Counted from the stretch's first letter, positions 50,885-59,827 are shown. The stretch: DNA of 64,000 nucleotides from Sinorhizobium fredii USDA 257 (GCF_000265205.3 NC_018000.1:372001-436000); one strand, 5' to 3'. Numbers and translations: made by a program. Notes: a model not told the origin generated them from the sequence alone.

Positions 50885-51388
50885 CTAACCCTTATCGGAT
50901 GCGGCCGTCGAGCCGGCAGCCCGGAAACGCTCCTCGAACTCCCGGCGCAGCTCCCGTCTGACCTCGGCAGCGCGGTAGCGGCGTTCCCTAATGCCGGGCT
51001 CCGGACGATAAGGCGGCACGCTCGTCGGCCGGCCCTCCGCATCGACGGCGACCATCGTGAAATAGCAGGAGTTCGTGTGTCTCCGTTCGCCGGTGCGGAT
51101 GTTCTCCGCTTCGACCCGGATACCGACCTCCATCGACGTCCGGCCGGCGTAATTGATGGAAGCACGAAAATGCACGAGCTCGCCGACATGGATCGGCTGG
51201 CGGAAAACCACCTGGTCGACGGAGAGCGTCACCGCATATTGCTTCGAGTAGCGCGAGGCGCAGGAGAAAGCGACCCGGTCGAGGAGGTTGAGGAGCGCCC
51301 CGCCATGTACCTTGCCGCTGAAGTTCGCCATGTCGGGGGTCATCAGCACGACCATATCGAGCTGGCTCTTGTCATTCGTCGCTTCCAA
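50885..51388 (-). CDS. Hotdog-fold acyl-CoA thioesterase
   Basis: A 167-residue YciA/BACH-type acyl-CoA hydrolase. The signature VHGGALLNLLDRVAFSCASRY contains the catalytic-region Asp, and the strand YAVTLSVDQVVFRQPIHVGE follows. The C-terminal tail is charged and helical. I favour a TTG at 51388 because GGAGGGG stands just before it; a GTG at 51415 would add nine residues. It converges with the M48 gene. Confidence 0.82.
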   Translation of the reverse strand: MEATNDKSQLDMVVLMTPDMANFSGKVHGGALLNLLDRVAFSCASRYSKQYAVTLSVDQVVFRQPIHVGELVHFRASINYAGRTSMEVGIRVEAENIRTGERRHTNSCYFTMVAVDAEGRPTSVPPYRPEPGIRERRYRAAEVRRELRREFEERFRAAGSTAASDKG

Positions 51389-51521
51389 TGTCCCCTCCGA
51401 GTCAGGCCGCTTCACTCAAGTGCGATTTTCAAGGGCCCGAGAATCCTACCGTTGGAGCGGCCCGTCAATGCGCCTTCGTATGCGGCGGCCGTGGTGGGGA
51501 ATTATCGTCGATCCGCTCAAA

Positions 51522-51551
51522 CGAAAAACAGCGGGCCTGCGCCCGCTGTTT
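51522..51551 (-). terminator. Terminator of the fbpA transcript
   Basis: An 11-bp stem AAACAGCGGGC/GCCCGCTGTTT (51526-51536 with 51541-51551) with a four-base loop. Read on the minus strand it is followed by a T run, 23 bases after fbpA. Confidence 0.85.
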
Positions 51552-51573
51552 CGTCTTGACTGGCAATGACCCC

Positions 51574-52617
51574 TTAGTCTTGCGGGCCGTCGTTATAACC
51601 GATCTTGTCGACGAGCTCCGATGCCTTCTTCCGATTTGCCGCAACTTCGGCAAGCGGCAGGCTGTCCGGCTTGATGGTTCCAAAGGACTTGACGACATCC
51701 GACGGCTCGGCGCCCGGAAGCACCGGATATTCGAAGACCTGCTCGGCATAGATTTTCTGCGCTTCGCCTGCCGAGAGGAATTCCATCAGCTTGACGGCAT
51801 TCTCCTTGTTCGGGGCGTTCTTCGCGAGCGCCATGCCGGAGATGTTCACATGCGTGCCGCGGTCCTTCGCGTTCGGGAAGAGGACCTTGATGGCCGAAGC
51901 CCATTCCTTCTGCTCGGGCTCCTTCTCGTTCGTCAGCATGAGGCCGACATAGTAGCTATTGCCGAGTGCGATATCGCATTCGCCGGCAAAGATCGCCTTT
52001 GCCTGATCACGGTCGCCGCCATCGGGCTTCTTGGAGAGATTGTCCCTGAGCCCGGTCAGCCACTTCTCCGTCTCGGCCTCGCCGTGATGCGCGATCATCG
52101 AGGCGAACAGGCCGACATTATAGGAATGCTGGCCATCGCGGGTGCAGAACTTGCCCTTCCATTTCGGATCGGCGAGTTCCTCATAGGTGATGTCGTTCTG
52201 CGCCACGCGTTCCTTCGAGGCATAGACGACGCGGCCGCGGGTCGTCAGGCCGAACCAGTTGCCGTCCGGGTCGCGGAAATGCGCGGGGATGTCCTTGTTG
52301 ATCGTCTCGTTGACGAGCGGCTGGGTCACGCCCGCGTCCTTCGCCTCGGTCAGGCGGCTGATGTCGACGGTCAGAATGACGTCGGCCGGAGAATTCGCCC
52401 CCTCCGCCTGAATGCGCTCGACGAGGCCCTTGTCGAGGAAGAGCACATTGGCGGTGATACCAGTCTCCTTGGTGAAGGCGTCGAGCAGCGGCTGGATGAG
52501 ATCGGGCTGGCGGTAGGAATAGATATTGACCTCGCCGTCGGCCCGGGCGGGCGCCGTAAGGGCAAGGAACGCCGCCGCGACCGACAGGGTGCCGATCAGC
52601 GTTTTTGAGGCAATCAT
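51574..52617 (-). CDS. fbpA: Ferric-iron ABC transporter, substrate-binding protein
   Basis: A 347-residue exported protein. Residues 1-26 are a signal peptide ending TAPARADG. The mature start EVNIYSYRQPDLIQPLLDAF and the segment with paired Tyr (NSYYVGLM) are typical of FbpA/AfuA ferric-binding proteins. It is divergent from rirA, the iron regulator, supporting an iron substrate. GGAGAG precedes the ATG. The probable permease gene is 10 kb away. Confidence 0.87.
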   Translation of the reverse strand: MIASKTLIGTLSVAAAFLALTAPARADGEVNIYSYRQPDLIQPLLDAFTKETGITANVLFLDKGLVERIQAEGANSPADVILTVDISRLTEAKDAGVTQPLVNETINKDIPAHFRDPDGNWFGLTTRGRVVYASKERVAQNDITYEELADPKWKGKFCTRDGQHSYNVGLFASMIAHHGEAETEKWLTGLRDNLSKKPDGGDRDQAKAIFAGECDIALGNSYYVGLMLTNEKEPEQKEWASAIKVLFPNAKDRGTHVNISGMALAKNAPNKENAVKLMEFLSAGEAQKIYAEQVFEYPVLPGAEPSDVVKSFGTIKPDSLPLAEVAANRKKASELVDKIGYNDGPQD

Positions 52618-52646
52618 GGTGTTCTCTCCGTGTGGTGCTTATAAGT

Positions 52647-52661
52647 TAACCAAGTGGGTCA
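52647..52661. promoter_or_regulatory. Possible degenerate RirA iron-responsive operator
   Basis: TAA-N9-TCA differs by one base from the rhizobial IRO consensus TGA-N9-TCA and lies 30-44 bases upstream of fbpA. A palindrome CTTATAAG overlaps its start. The match is partial, so confidence is low. Confidence 0.3.
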
Positions 52662-52731
52662 TATTTCCACCGCCGAAGAGCGACAGTCAACGGCGAAACG
52701 GCGAAGTAAAGCCTTCGTGAATTTTTCCTAT

Positions 52732-52748
52732 TTTGGAATTGTTCCAAA
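52732..52748. promoter_or_regulatory. ICE box (Irr-binding site) upstream of rirA
   Basis: TTTGGAA-TTG-TTCCAAA is a perfect 7+3+7 inverted repeat that fits the Irr iron-control-element consensus TTTAGAA-N3-TTCTAAA with one symmetrical G/C change. It lies about 52 bases before the rirA start. Irr control of rirA is described in Agrobacterium and predicted in rhizobia. Confidence 0.82.
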
Positions 52749-52799
52749 CTACGTTCCGTCCTATATGAGGGGGACGAATTCTCGACTCCGGAGCGAATG

Positions 52800-53264
52800 A
52801 TGCGTCTGACGAAGCAAACAAACTACGCGGTTCGCATGCTGATGTACTGTGCTGCGAATAGCGAGAAGCTCAGCCGCATTCCTGAGATCGCCAAGGCTTA
52901 CGGTGTTTCCGAGCTGTTTCTGTTCAAGATCTTGCAGCCGCTGACCAGGGCCGGGTTGGTCGAGACCGTGCGTGGCCGCAATGGCGGCGTGCGGCTCCCG
53001 AAACCGGCATCGGAGATCAGCCTGTTTGACGTGATCAAGGTGACCGAGGACAGCTTCGCCATGGCGGAATGTTTCGAGGCGGGCGAGATCGACTGCCCTC
53101 TCGTGGACAGTTGTGGCCTCAATGCCGCCTTGCGCAAGGCGTTGAATGCCTTCTTCGACGTGCTCAAGGGCTATACGATCGACGACCTCGTCAAGGCGCG
53201 GCCGCAGATCAACTTCCTTCTCGGGCTGGACGTTGGCCCGCGCCCGCAGCCGTCGGCCGCTTAA
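52800..53264 (+). CDS. rirA: Rhizobial iron regulator RirA (Rrf2 family)
   Basis: A 154-residue Rrf2-type repressor that senses iron through an Fe-S cluster and represses iron-uptake genes when iron is plentiful. The winged helix spans residues 1-65 (MRLTKQTNYAVRMLMYCAAN). The cluster cysteines fall at 91, 99 and 105, the numbering known for RirA, which supports the ATG at 52800 rather than the one three bases earlier. It is divergent from fbpA, with an ICE box in the spacer. Confidence 0.96.
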   Translation: MRLTKQTNYAVRMLMYCAANSEKLSRIPEIAKAYGVSELFLFKILQPLTRAGLVETVRGRNGGVRLPKPASEISLFDVIKVTEDSFAMAECFEAGEIDCPLVDSCGLNAALRKALNAFFDVLKGYTIDDLVKARPQINFLLGLDVGPRPQPSAA

Positions 53265-53289
53265 GAATTCCCGTCCATTACTACTTGCA

Positions 53290-53384
53290 GCCTTAAATCG
53301 TAGCCGGTTTAAGGATGCCGCAATTCAAAGTGCTGCAGCGACCTTTGCGCGTCTGATAAGACGCGCGGCGCTATTCTATAGCGC
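53290..53384 (+). repeat. Dispersed intergenic repeat, RIME-like
   Basis: The segment from TTAAATCGTAGCC through TTTAAGGATG, GCAATTCAAAGTGC, GACCTTTGCGCGTCTG to GACGCGCGGCGCT resembles a mosaic repeat found many times between genes in Sinorhizobium and Rhizobium, as far as I remember. It contains hairpins GCGCGTC/GACGCGC (53347-53353 with 53360-53366) and GCGCTAT/ATAGCGC (53368-53374 with 53378-53384). Only one copy is in this window. Confidence 0.6.
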
Positions 53385-53408
53385 GGAGCCCGTTCTCCGC
53401 GCTTTTTT
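53381..53408 (+). terminator. Rho-independent terminator after the repeat
   Basis: An 8-bp stem GCGCGGAG/CTCCGCGC (53381-53388 with 53395-53402), six-base loop and six T residues. It may terminate the rirA transcript through the repeat. Its left arm overlaps the preceding hairpin, so the two structures are mutually exclusive. Confidence 0.88.
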
Positions 53409-53671
53409 GCGTCGTCTCTTTCGATGTTTCAACGTCGCCCGTCGCCTCGGGCGACGGCTCGTTGGCGAGCAATTGCGCTTGGCCGCCGCTCCGAATCACT
53501 GCCGGCTCAATCCTCTACCTGTGGAAGAATTTTTCGCATAGACAAATTTCTTAAGCGAGTTATTGCATTGCGACGCCAAATGTCGTTCCATCCGTCCTTG
53601 ACCGGATGGAAAATTTCCTGCCGCGTTCGAAAACAATACGAGAACAAAAAACAAATCTGGGAAGCAAGCTC

Positions 53672-55267
53672 ATGAAAAAGCTCACGACTCTCTTCGCAGC
53701 GACGGCGCTTGCCACGCTGATGGCCGGCACTGCCTGGTCAAAAACGTTCGTCTTTTGCTCGGAAGGCTCGCCGGAGGGCTTTGACCCCGGCCTCTACACG
53801 GCCGGCACCACGTTCGATGCTGCCGCGCATACCGTCTATAGCCGTCTACTCGAATTCAAGAAGGGCACGACCGAAACCGAGCCCGGGCTTGCCGAAAGCT
53901 GGACGATTTCCGACGACGGCCTGGAATACACCTTCAAGCTCCGTCCTGGCGTCAAGTTCCAGACGACCGAGTTCTTCACGCCGACCCGTGAGCTGAACGC
54001 CGACGATGTGATCTTTTCGCTCGAGCGCCAGTGGAAGTCGGACAATGCGTGGCACGGCTATGTGACCGGCGGATCCTGGGAATACTTCGCCGGCATGGGG
54101 CTGCCGGACTTGCTGGAGTCGATCGAGAAGGTCGACGACATGACGGTCAAGATCAAGCTGAAGCGCAAGGAGGCGCCGTTCCTCGCCAACCTGGCGATGC
54201 CCTTCGCTTCGATCATGTCCAAGGAATATGCCGACAAGCTGCAGGCTGAAGGCAAGATGAACCAGTTGAACCAGATGCCGCTCGGCACCGGTCCGTTCTC
54301 CTTCGTCGGCTATCAGCAGGATGCGGTCATCCGCTACAAGGCCCATCCGGACTATTGGGGCGGAAAGCAGAAGATCGATGATCTGGTCTTCGCGATCACC
54401 ACGGACGCGGCCGTTCGCTTCCAGAAGCTGCAGGCCGGCGAATGCCACCTGATGCCCTACCCGAATGCGGCCGATGTCGGGGCGATGAAAGCCGATCCGA
54501 ACCTCAAAGTGATGGAACAGGCCGGCCTCAACGTCGCCTATCTCGCCTACAACACGACGCAGCCTCCGTTCGACAAGGTTGAAGTCCGCAAGGCGCTGAA
54601 CAAGGCGATCAACAAGCAGGCGATCGTCGATGCCGTTTTCCAGGGACAGGCGCAGCCGGCGACAAACCCGATTCCGCCGACGATGTGGTCCTATAACGAG
54701 CAAATCGAAGACGACACCTACGAGCCGGAAGTCGCCAAGAAGCTGCTCGAGGATGCCGGCGTCAAGGATCTGTCGATGAAGGTCTGGGCAATGCCGGTCG
54801 CGCGGCCGTATATGCTGAACGCCCGTCGCGCCGCCGAACTGATGCAGGCCGACTTCGCCAAGATCGGCGTCAAGGTCGAGATCGTCTCCTATGAGTGGGC
54901 CGAATACCTCGAGAAGTCGAAGGCCAAGGACCGCGACGGTGCGGTGATCCTCGGCTGGACGGGTGACAATGGTGACCCGGACAACTTCCTTGACACGCTG
55001 CTTGGCTGCGATGCCGTCGGCGGTAACAACCGCGCTCAGTGGTGCAACAAGGAGTTCGACGATCTGGTCACCAAGGCCAAGGAAACCTCCGACGTCGCAG
55101 AGCGCACCAAGCTCTATGGAGAGGCACAGGCCGTCTTCAAGCGCGAAGCGCCCTGGGCGACGCTCGATCACTCGCTGTCGATCGTCCCGATGCGCAAGAA
55201 CGTCGAAGGCTTTGTACAGAGCCCGCTCGGCGACTTTGCCTTCGACGGCGTTGATATTGTAGAGTAA
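53672..55267 (+). CDS. dppA: Dipeptide ABC transporter, substrate-binding protein
   Basis: A 531-residue exported protein. Residues 1-23 are a signal peptide ending MAGTAWSKTF. The start FVFCSEGSPEGFDPGLYTAG and YSRLLEFKKGTTETEPGLAESW are close to DppA; in rhizobia dpp systems can also carry aminolevulinate and, with partners, haem. The ATG at 53672 follows GGGAAG; an upstream ATG at 53606 would displace the signal peptide. First gene of dppABCDF. Confidence 0.93.
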   Translation: MKKLTTLFAATALATLMAGTAWSKTFVFCSEGSPEGFDPGLYTAGTTFDAAAHTVYSRLLEFKKGTTETEPGLAESWTISDDGLEYTFKLRPGVKFQTTEFFTPTRELNADDVIFSLERQWKSDNAWHGYVTGGSWEYFAGMGLPDLLESIEKVDDMTVKIKLKRKEAPFLANLAMPFASIMSKEYADKLQAEGKMNQLNQMPLGTGPFSFVGYQQDAVIRYKAHPDYWGGKQKIDDLVFAITTDAAVRFQKLQAGECHLMPYPNAADVGAMKADPNLKVMEQAGLNVAYLAYNTTQPPFDKVEVRKALNKAINKQAIVDAVFQGQAQPATNPIPPTMWSYNEQIEDDTYEPEVAKKLLEDAGVKDLSMKVWAMPVARPYMLNARRAAELMQADFAKIGVKVEIVSYEWAEYLEKSKAKDRDGAVILGWTGDNGDPDNFLDTLLGCDAVGGNNRAQWCNKEFDDLVTKAKETSDVAERTKLYGEAQAVFKREAPWATLDHSLSIVPMRKNVEGFVQSPLGDFAFDGVDIVE

Positions 55268-55375
55268 TCTGACCGACTGACCCGAAGGGGCGTTTGCCGT
55301 GGGGCGAGCGCCCCTCTTCCTTTTTGCCAATGCTGCAGCAGCGCGGCCGCAGCGATTATGGCATGAGGTTTGACA

Positions 55376-56380
55376 ATGTTTCGATTCTTGCTGGGGCGCT
55401 TGGCAGTGCTGATCCCGACCTTTATCGGGGTCTCGATCATTGCCTTCTCCTTCATCCGCCTGCTTCCGGGCGATCCCGTGGCGCTGCTTTCCGGCGAACG
55501 GGTGATGTCGCCGGAGCGGCACGCCGAAATCTCTCACCAATTGGGCTTCGATCGCCCCATCGTCATGCAGTACCTGGATTACCTCTGGGGTGTGCTTCGC
55601 GGCGATTTCGGGGTGTCGATCGTCACCAAGAAGCCGGTGATCGACCAATTCCTGGAGCTCTTCCCGGCAACCGTCGAGCTCTCGCTCTGCGCCATCATCT
55701 TCGCCGTCGTCCTCGGTATTCCGGCCGGCGTGATTGCGGCAATCAAGCGGGGCTCCATCCTGGACCAGTTGATCATGGGCACCGCGCTGGTCGGCTTTTC
55801 GATGCCGATCTTCTGGTGGGGCCTCCTGCTGATCATCGTCGTCTCCGGCATGTTGCAGTGGACTCCGGTGTCCGGGCGTATTTCGCTGATGTTCTTCTTT
55901 CCTTCGGTCACCGGTTTCATGTTGGTCGATTCCCTTTTGTCGGGGCAGGAGGGGGCGTTCCAGTCGGCCTTCAGTCATCTGGTCCTGCCGACGATCGTGC
56001 TCGGCACCATTCCGCTCGCCGTCATCGCGCGCCAGACCCGTTCGGCGATGCTGGAGGTGCTTTCGGAAGACTACGTTCGCACCGCCCGCGCCAAGGGCCT
56101 TCCCACCTTCCGGGTGGTTGGCATCCATGCCTTGCGCAATGCGCTGATTCCGGTCGTGACCACCATCGGCCTGCAGATCGGTGTGATGCTGGCTGGCGCC
56201 ATCCTGACGGAAAGCATCTTCTCCTGGCCGGGCATCGGCAAGTGGATGGTCGATTCAGTGTTCCGGCGCGACTACGCCGTCATTCAGGGCGGGCTGCTGA
56301 TCATCGCCGCTGTCATCATGCTGGTGAACCTTGCCGTTGATTTGCTGTATGGGCTGATCAACCCCCGCATCCGGCATTGA
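55376..56380 (+). CDS. dppB: Dipeptide ABC transporter, permease DppB
   Basis: A 334-residue inner-membrane permease, the usual DppB length, with six spans and the loop YVRTARAKGLPTFRVVGIHALRN. ATG 55376 follows GAGG at seven bases. About 110 bases separate it from dppA, wide for this operon, but I see no full terminator there. Confidence 0.93.
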   Translation: MFRFLLGRLAVLIPTFIGVSIIAFSFIRLLPGDPVALLSGERVMSPERHAEISHQLGFDRPIVMQYLDYLWGVLRGDFGVSIVTKKPVIDQFLELFPATVELSLCAIIFAVVLGIPAGVIAAIKRGSILDQLIMGTALVGFSMPIFWWGLLLIIVVSGMLQWTPVSGRISLMFFFPSVTGFMLVDSLLSGQEGAFQSAFSHLVLPTIVLGTIPLAVIARQTRSAMLEVLSEDYVRTARAKGLPTFRVVGIHALRNALIPVVTTIGLQIGVMLAGAILTESIFSWPGIGKWMVDSVFRRDYAVIQGGLLIIAAVIMLVNLAVDLLYGLINPRIRH

Positions 56381-56389
56381 GGAGGCGAT

Positions 56390-57298
56390 ATGACCGAAAT
56401 TACCGCAACAAGCCCCATATCGACCGATCCGTCTCGCCGGGCGCGTCTCGCCGAATTCTGGTACTATTTTTCGGAGAACCGCGGCGCCGTCATAGGCCTG
56501 ATGTTCTTTCTGTTTCTGGTGGTGCTCGCCCTGTGCGCTCCGCTCGTCGCACCGCATGATCCGACCATCCAGTACCGCGAATCCGTTCTGCTTCCGCCCT
56601 TCTGGCAGGAGGGCGGCCGCGCCGCGTTCCTTCTCGGAACGGACGCCGTCGGCCGCGACATGCTCTCCCGTCTCATCTACGGCACGCGCTTTTCGCTGTT
56701 CGTCGGCGTTATCGTGACCACATTGTCGCTGACGGGCGGCATCCTTGTCGGCGTCATCGCCGGTTATTTCCGCGGATGGGTGGACACCGTCATCATGCGG
56801 ATCATGGACATCATTCTGGCCTTTCCGTCGCTGCTACTCGCGCTCGTTCTGGTGGCAGTGCTCGGGCCGGGCCTCACCAATGCGATGATCGCGATCGCTC
56901 TCGTTTTCCAGCCCCACTTCGTTCGCCTGACGCGAGCGGCCGTGATGACCGAGAAGACCAGGGATTACGTTGTCGCGGCGAAGGTGGCCGGAGCGGGGCA
57001 CCTGAGGCTGATGTTCAAAACCATCCTGCCGAATTGCATGGCACCGCTGATCGTCCAGGCGACACTCTCCTTTTCGAGCGCCATTCTCGACGCCGCGGCG
57101 CTCGGCTTCCTCGGCATGGGCGCACAGCCGCCGACGCCGGAATGGGGCACGATGCTGGCGGAAGCCCGCGAGTTCATTCTGCGTGCCTGGTGGGTCGTCA
57201 CGCTCCCCGGCCTCGCAATCCTCGTGACGGTGCTGGCGATCAATCTGATGGGCGATGGCCTGCGTGATGCTCTCGACCCCAAGCTGAAGAGGTCCTGA
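56390..57298 (+). CDS. dppC: Dipeptide ABC transporter, permease DppC
   Basis: A 302-residue permease with N-terminal OppC-type region (FWYYFSENRGAVIGLMFFLF), a GTDAVGRDMLSRLIYGTRFS block and the loop YVVAAKVAGAGHLRLMFKTILP. It starts nine bases after dppB and ends one base before dppD. Confidence 0.93.
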   Translation: MTEITATSPISTDPSRRARLAEFWYYFSENRGAVIGLMFFLFLVVLALCAPLVAPHDPTIQYRESVLLPPFWQEGGRAAFLLGTDAVGRDMLSRLIYGTRFSLFVGVIVTTLSLTGGILVGVIAGYFRGWVDTVIMRIMDIILAFPSLLLALVLVAVLGPGLTNAMIAIALVFQPHFVRLTRAAVMTEKTRDYVVAAKVAGAGHLRLMFKTILPNCMAPLIVQATLSFSSAILDAAALGFLGMGAQPPTPEWGTMLAEAREFILRAWWVVTLPGLAILVTVLAINLMGDGLRDALDPKLKRS

Positions 57299-57299
57299 C

Positions 57300-58154
57300 A
57301 TGGCGCTTCTCGAAATCGAAAATCTCGTCGTCGAATTCCAGACGGCAACCGGGCCATTCCGGGCCGTCGACGGCGTCTCGCTCAAGGTCCATGAGGGCGA
57401 GGTTCTGGCGATCGTCGGGGAATCCGGCTCGGGCAAGTCCGTGTCCATGCTGGCGGCGATGGGGCTCCTGCCCTGGACCGCGAAGGTGACGGCCGACAAG
57501 CTCGCCTTCAACGGGCGGGATCTCCTGAAAATGCCGTCGGCCGAGCGCCGCAAGATCGTCGGAAAGGACATCGCGATGATCTTCCAGGAGCCGATCGCAA
57601 GCCTCAATCCGTGCTTTACGGTCGGCTTCCAGATCGAGGAAGTGCTACGTATCCATATGGGCCTCGATCGGGCGGCGCGGCGCAAGCGCGCCATCGAGCT
57701 CTTCGAGGCCGTCGGCATTCCCGATCCCGCCGAGCGCCTCGGGCATTTTCCTCACCAGATGTCGGGCGGGCAGTGCCAGCGCGTGATGATCGCGATTGCC
57801 CTTGCCTGCAATCCGAAGCTCCTCATCGCCGACGAGCCGACGACAGCGCTCGACGTCACGATCCAGAAGCAGATTCTCGACCTTCTGATGAAGCTGCAGC
57901 AGGAATACCGCATGGGCTTGATCATGATCACCCACAATATGGGTGTCGTCGCGGAAACGGCCGATCGCGTCGTCGTCCAGTACAAGGGCCGCAAGATCGA
58001 GGAGGCGGATGTGCTGTCGCTGTTCGCGGCGCCGAAGAGCAACTACACGCGCGCGCTTCTCGCCGCCCTCCCGGAAAACGCCACCGGGGATCGGTTGCCG
58101 ACGATCTCCGAACTTTTCAATGAACAGCAGACGCTCGAGGGAGCCGCTCGATGA
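57300..58154 (+). CDS. dppD: Dipeptide ABC transporter, ATP-binding protein DppD
   Basis: A 284-residue ATPase. Walker [10 protein letters not shown], signature MSGGQCQRV, Walker [13 protein letters not shown] and the switch THNMG are intact. It is about 40 residues shorter than E. coli DppD and lacks most of the C-terminal oligopeptide-transporter extension with its cysteine cluster; only the short LPTISELF part remains. It overlaps dppF by four bases (ATGA). Confidence 0.92.
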   Translation: MALLEIENLVVEFQTATGPFRAVDGVSLKVHEGEVLAIVGESGSGKSVSMLAAMGLLPWTAKVTADKLAFNGRDLLKMPSAERRKIVGKDIAMIFQEPIASLNPCFTVGFQIEEVLRIHMGLDRAARRKRAIELFEAVGIPDPAERLGHFPHQMSGGQCQRVMIAIALACNPKLLIADEPTTALDVTIQKQILDLLMKLQQEYRMGLIMITHNMGVVAETADRVVVQYKGRKIEEADVLSLFAAPKSNYTRALLAALPENATGDRLPTISELFNEQQTLEGAAR

Positions 58155-58978
58155 CGCACGTTCTCGAAGCCCGTAACCTGGTGCGCGACTATCACATCCC
58201 GGGCAGTCTGTTTCGCAAGGCGCGCACCGTCCACGCGTTGAAGGGCGTCAGCTTCACCGTCGACGAGGGGAAGACGCTGGCGATCGTCGGCGAAAGCGGC
58301 TGCGGCAAGTCGACCCTCGGACGCATCATCACGCTTATCGACCCGGCCACCGCGGGAGAGCTGCTGATCGACGGCAAGAAGGTGGATATCGCCAGGGACG
58401 GCCTGACGTCTGAGATGCGCCGCAAGGTGCAGATTGTCTTTCAGAACCCCTATGGTTCCCTCAATCCGCGCCAGAAGATCGGCGACATCCTTGCCGAACC
58501 GCTCGTCATCAACACCAAGGTTCCCGCCGGCGAGCGCCGCGAGCTGGCGATGACGATGCTCAAGAAGGTCGGCCTCGAGGAGAAGCATTATAACCGCTAT
58601 CCGCACATGTTCTCCGGCGGCCAGCGGCAGCGCATCGCCATCGCCCGCGCCCTGATGCTCAATCCCAAGCTGCTGGTGCTGGACGAGCCCGTCTCGGCGC
58701 TCGATCTCTCCGTTCAGGCGCAGGTCCTGAACCTGCTTGCCGACCTGCAGGACGAGTTCAAGCTCACCTATGTCTTCATCAGCCACGACCTCTCGGTGGT
58801 ACGCTACATCGCCGACGACGTGATGGTAATGTATTACGGCGAGGCCGTCGAATATGGCAGCCGCGACGAGGTGTTTTCCAATCCGCAGCACAGCTACACG
58901 AAGACGCTGTTTGCGGCCACGCCGCGGGCGGATGTGGAGAGTATCAGGGCGCGGCTCGCCCGGAAGAATGCCGCTTGA
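58151..58978 (+). CDS. dppF: Dipeptide ABC transporter, ATP-binding protein DppF
   Basis: A 275-residue ATPase with Walker A GESGCGKST, signature FSGGQRQRI, Walker B LLVLDEPVSALD and switch SHDLS. It is about 60 residues shorter than E. coli DppF because the C-terminal extension is missing. Both ATPases of this operon are therefore of a short type, as in several rhizobial systems. Last gene of dppABCDF. Confidence 0.92.
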   Translation: MTHVLEARNLVRDYHIPGSLFRKARTVHALKGVSFTVDEGKTLAIVGESGCGKSTLGRIITLIDPATAGELLIDGKKVDIARDGLTSEMRRKVQIVFQNPYGSLNPRQKIGDILAEPLVINTKVPAGERRELAMTMLKKVGLEEKHYNRYPHMFSGGQRQRIAIARALMLNPKLLVLDEPVSALDLSVQAQVLNLLADLQDEFKLTYVFISHDLSVVRYIADDVMVMYYGEAVEYGSRDEVFSNPQHSYTKTLFAATPRADVESIRARLARKNAA

Positions 58979-59158
58979 GCGGCTCCAAACGGATCGGTAG
59001 AAAATCCAGCAATTCGCGTCTCCTACGCGAGTGCGGCTTGTTGGCGTTCTCATCCTGATCGTGTAGAGCATCTGCGCCGCTACTGTATTCTGGCCTTGGC
59101 GGCGGGCAGCCGAACTGGCCGGCAATTCCTTGTTCGGCCCAACACCAGGATGACCAAT

Positions 59159-59503
59159 ATGGAAATCAAGCGCTTTGAAACCGGTCCGCGGATGAGCCAG
59201 GCCGTGGTCTACAACAACACGGTCTATCTGGCCGGCCAGGTGGGCAACGCTGGAGACGATGTCGTCACTCAGACCAAGCAGGCGCTCGCCGAAGTGGATC
59301 GCCTGCTGGCGCTCGCCGGAACCGACAAGACGCGCATCCTCTCCGCCACCGTCTGGCTCGCTGACATGGCGGACTTCGCCAAGATGAACTCCGTCTGGGA
59401 TGGCTGGGTGCCGCAGGGCCATACGCCTGCCCGCGCCACCGGCGAGGCCAAGCTCGCGACACCGGAGTACCTTGTCGAGGTCATCGTGACGGCAGCCCTC
59501 TGA
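59159..59503 (+). CDS. ridA: RidA-family protein
   Basis: A 114-residue RidA/YjgF-type protein, probably an enamine/imine deaminase protecting PLP enzymes. The end contains the Arg of HTPARATGEAKLATPEYLVEV that contacts substrate carboxylates. The ATG at 59159 follows AGGA; ATGs at 59150 and 59096 lack a good site. It has its own terminator and no obvious partner. Confidence 0.85.
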   Translation: MEIKRFETGPRMSQAVVYNNTVYLAGQVGNAGDDVVTQTKQALAEVDRLLALAGTDKTRILSATVWLADMADFAKMNSVWDGWVPQGHTPARATGEAKLATPEYLVEVIVTAAL

Positions 59504-59537
59504 GGGGCCACGTCACGCCACGTAACGTGTGTATTTG

Positions 59538-59570
59538 AACGCCGCCGGCTGAACAGTCCGGCGGCGTTTT
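59538..59570 (+). terminator. Rho-independent terminator after ridA
   Basis: An 11-bp stem AACGCCGCCGG/CCGGCGGCGTT (59538-59548 with 59558-59568) with a nine-base loop and four T residues. Confidence 0.88.
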
Positions 59571-59656
59571 GCCGCGCGTTGCCGGTGCGGCACAGCAGGA
59601 ACGATTCCCCTCTTTGAAGCGTTTATCGGATCATTCCGCACGTGGAGGAATCGCCC

Positions 59657-59827
59657 ATGGTCTATTGGCTGCCGCGGCTTTGTTTGCTGCTGATCGCCGG
59701 GGTGATTCTGGGCTTTGGCCTGTTCCCGCGGACCTCGGAGGAGGTTGCCTACACGTTGTTGATAATCCTTGTGGGGCTGGGGCTGCTTTCCGTGACGCTC
59801 CACATATTTCCGCCCGAAAAGCATTGA
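59657..59827 (+). CDS. Small two-span membrane protein
   Basis: A 56-residue protein with two hydrophobic segments, residues 2-22 (VYWLPRLCLLLIAGVILGFG) and 32-50 (VAYTLLIILVGLGLLSVTL), separated by a charged turn. GTGGAGG precedes the ATG by eight bases. It is possibly co-transcribed with the AI-2E family gene 145 bases downstream. Family unknown. Confidence 0.65.
   Translation: MVYWLPRLCLLLIAGVILGFGLFPRTSEEVAYTLLIILVGLGLLSVTLHIFPPEKH

Larger units (their letters stand above)
53265..53671. other. Structured 407-base spacer between rirA and dppA
   Basis: No supported gene. It contains a dispersed-repeat-like segment, three consecutive hairpins (the last with a T-tract) and a further 8-bp hairpin CGTCGCCC/GGGCGACG (53433-53440 with 53449-53456). 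The dppA promoter must lie after 53408, but I see no clear -35/-10. Confidence 0.6.

Noticed and set aside
59165..59178. TCAAGCGCTTTGA near the start of ridA, resembling the AglR operator
   Set aside because: It is one base short of the palindrome and is explained by the codons for IKRFE in the conserved protein start.
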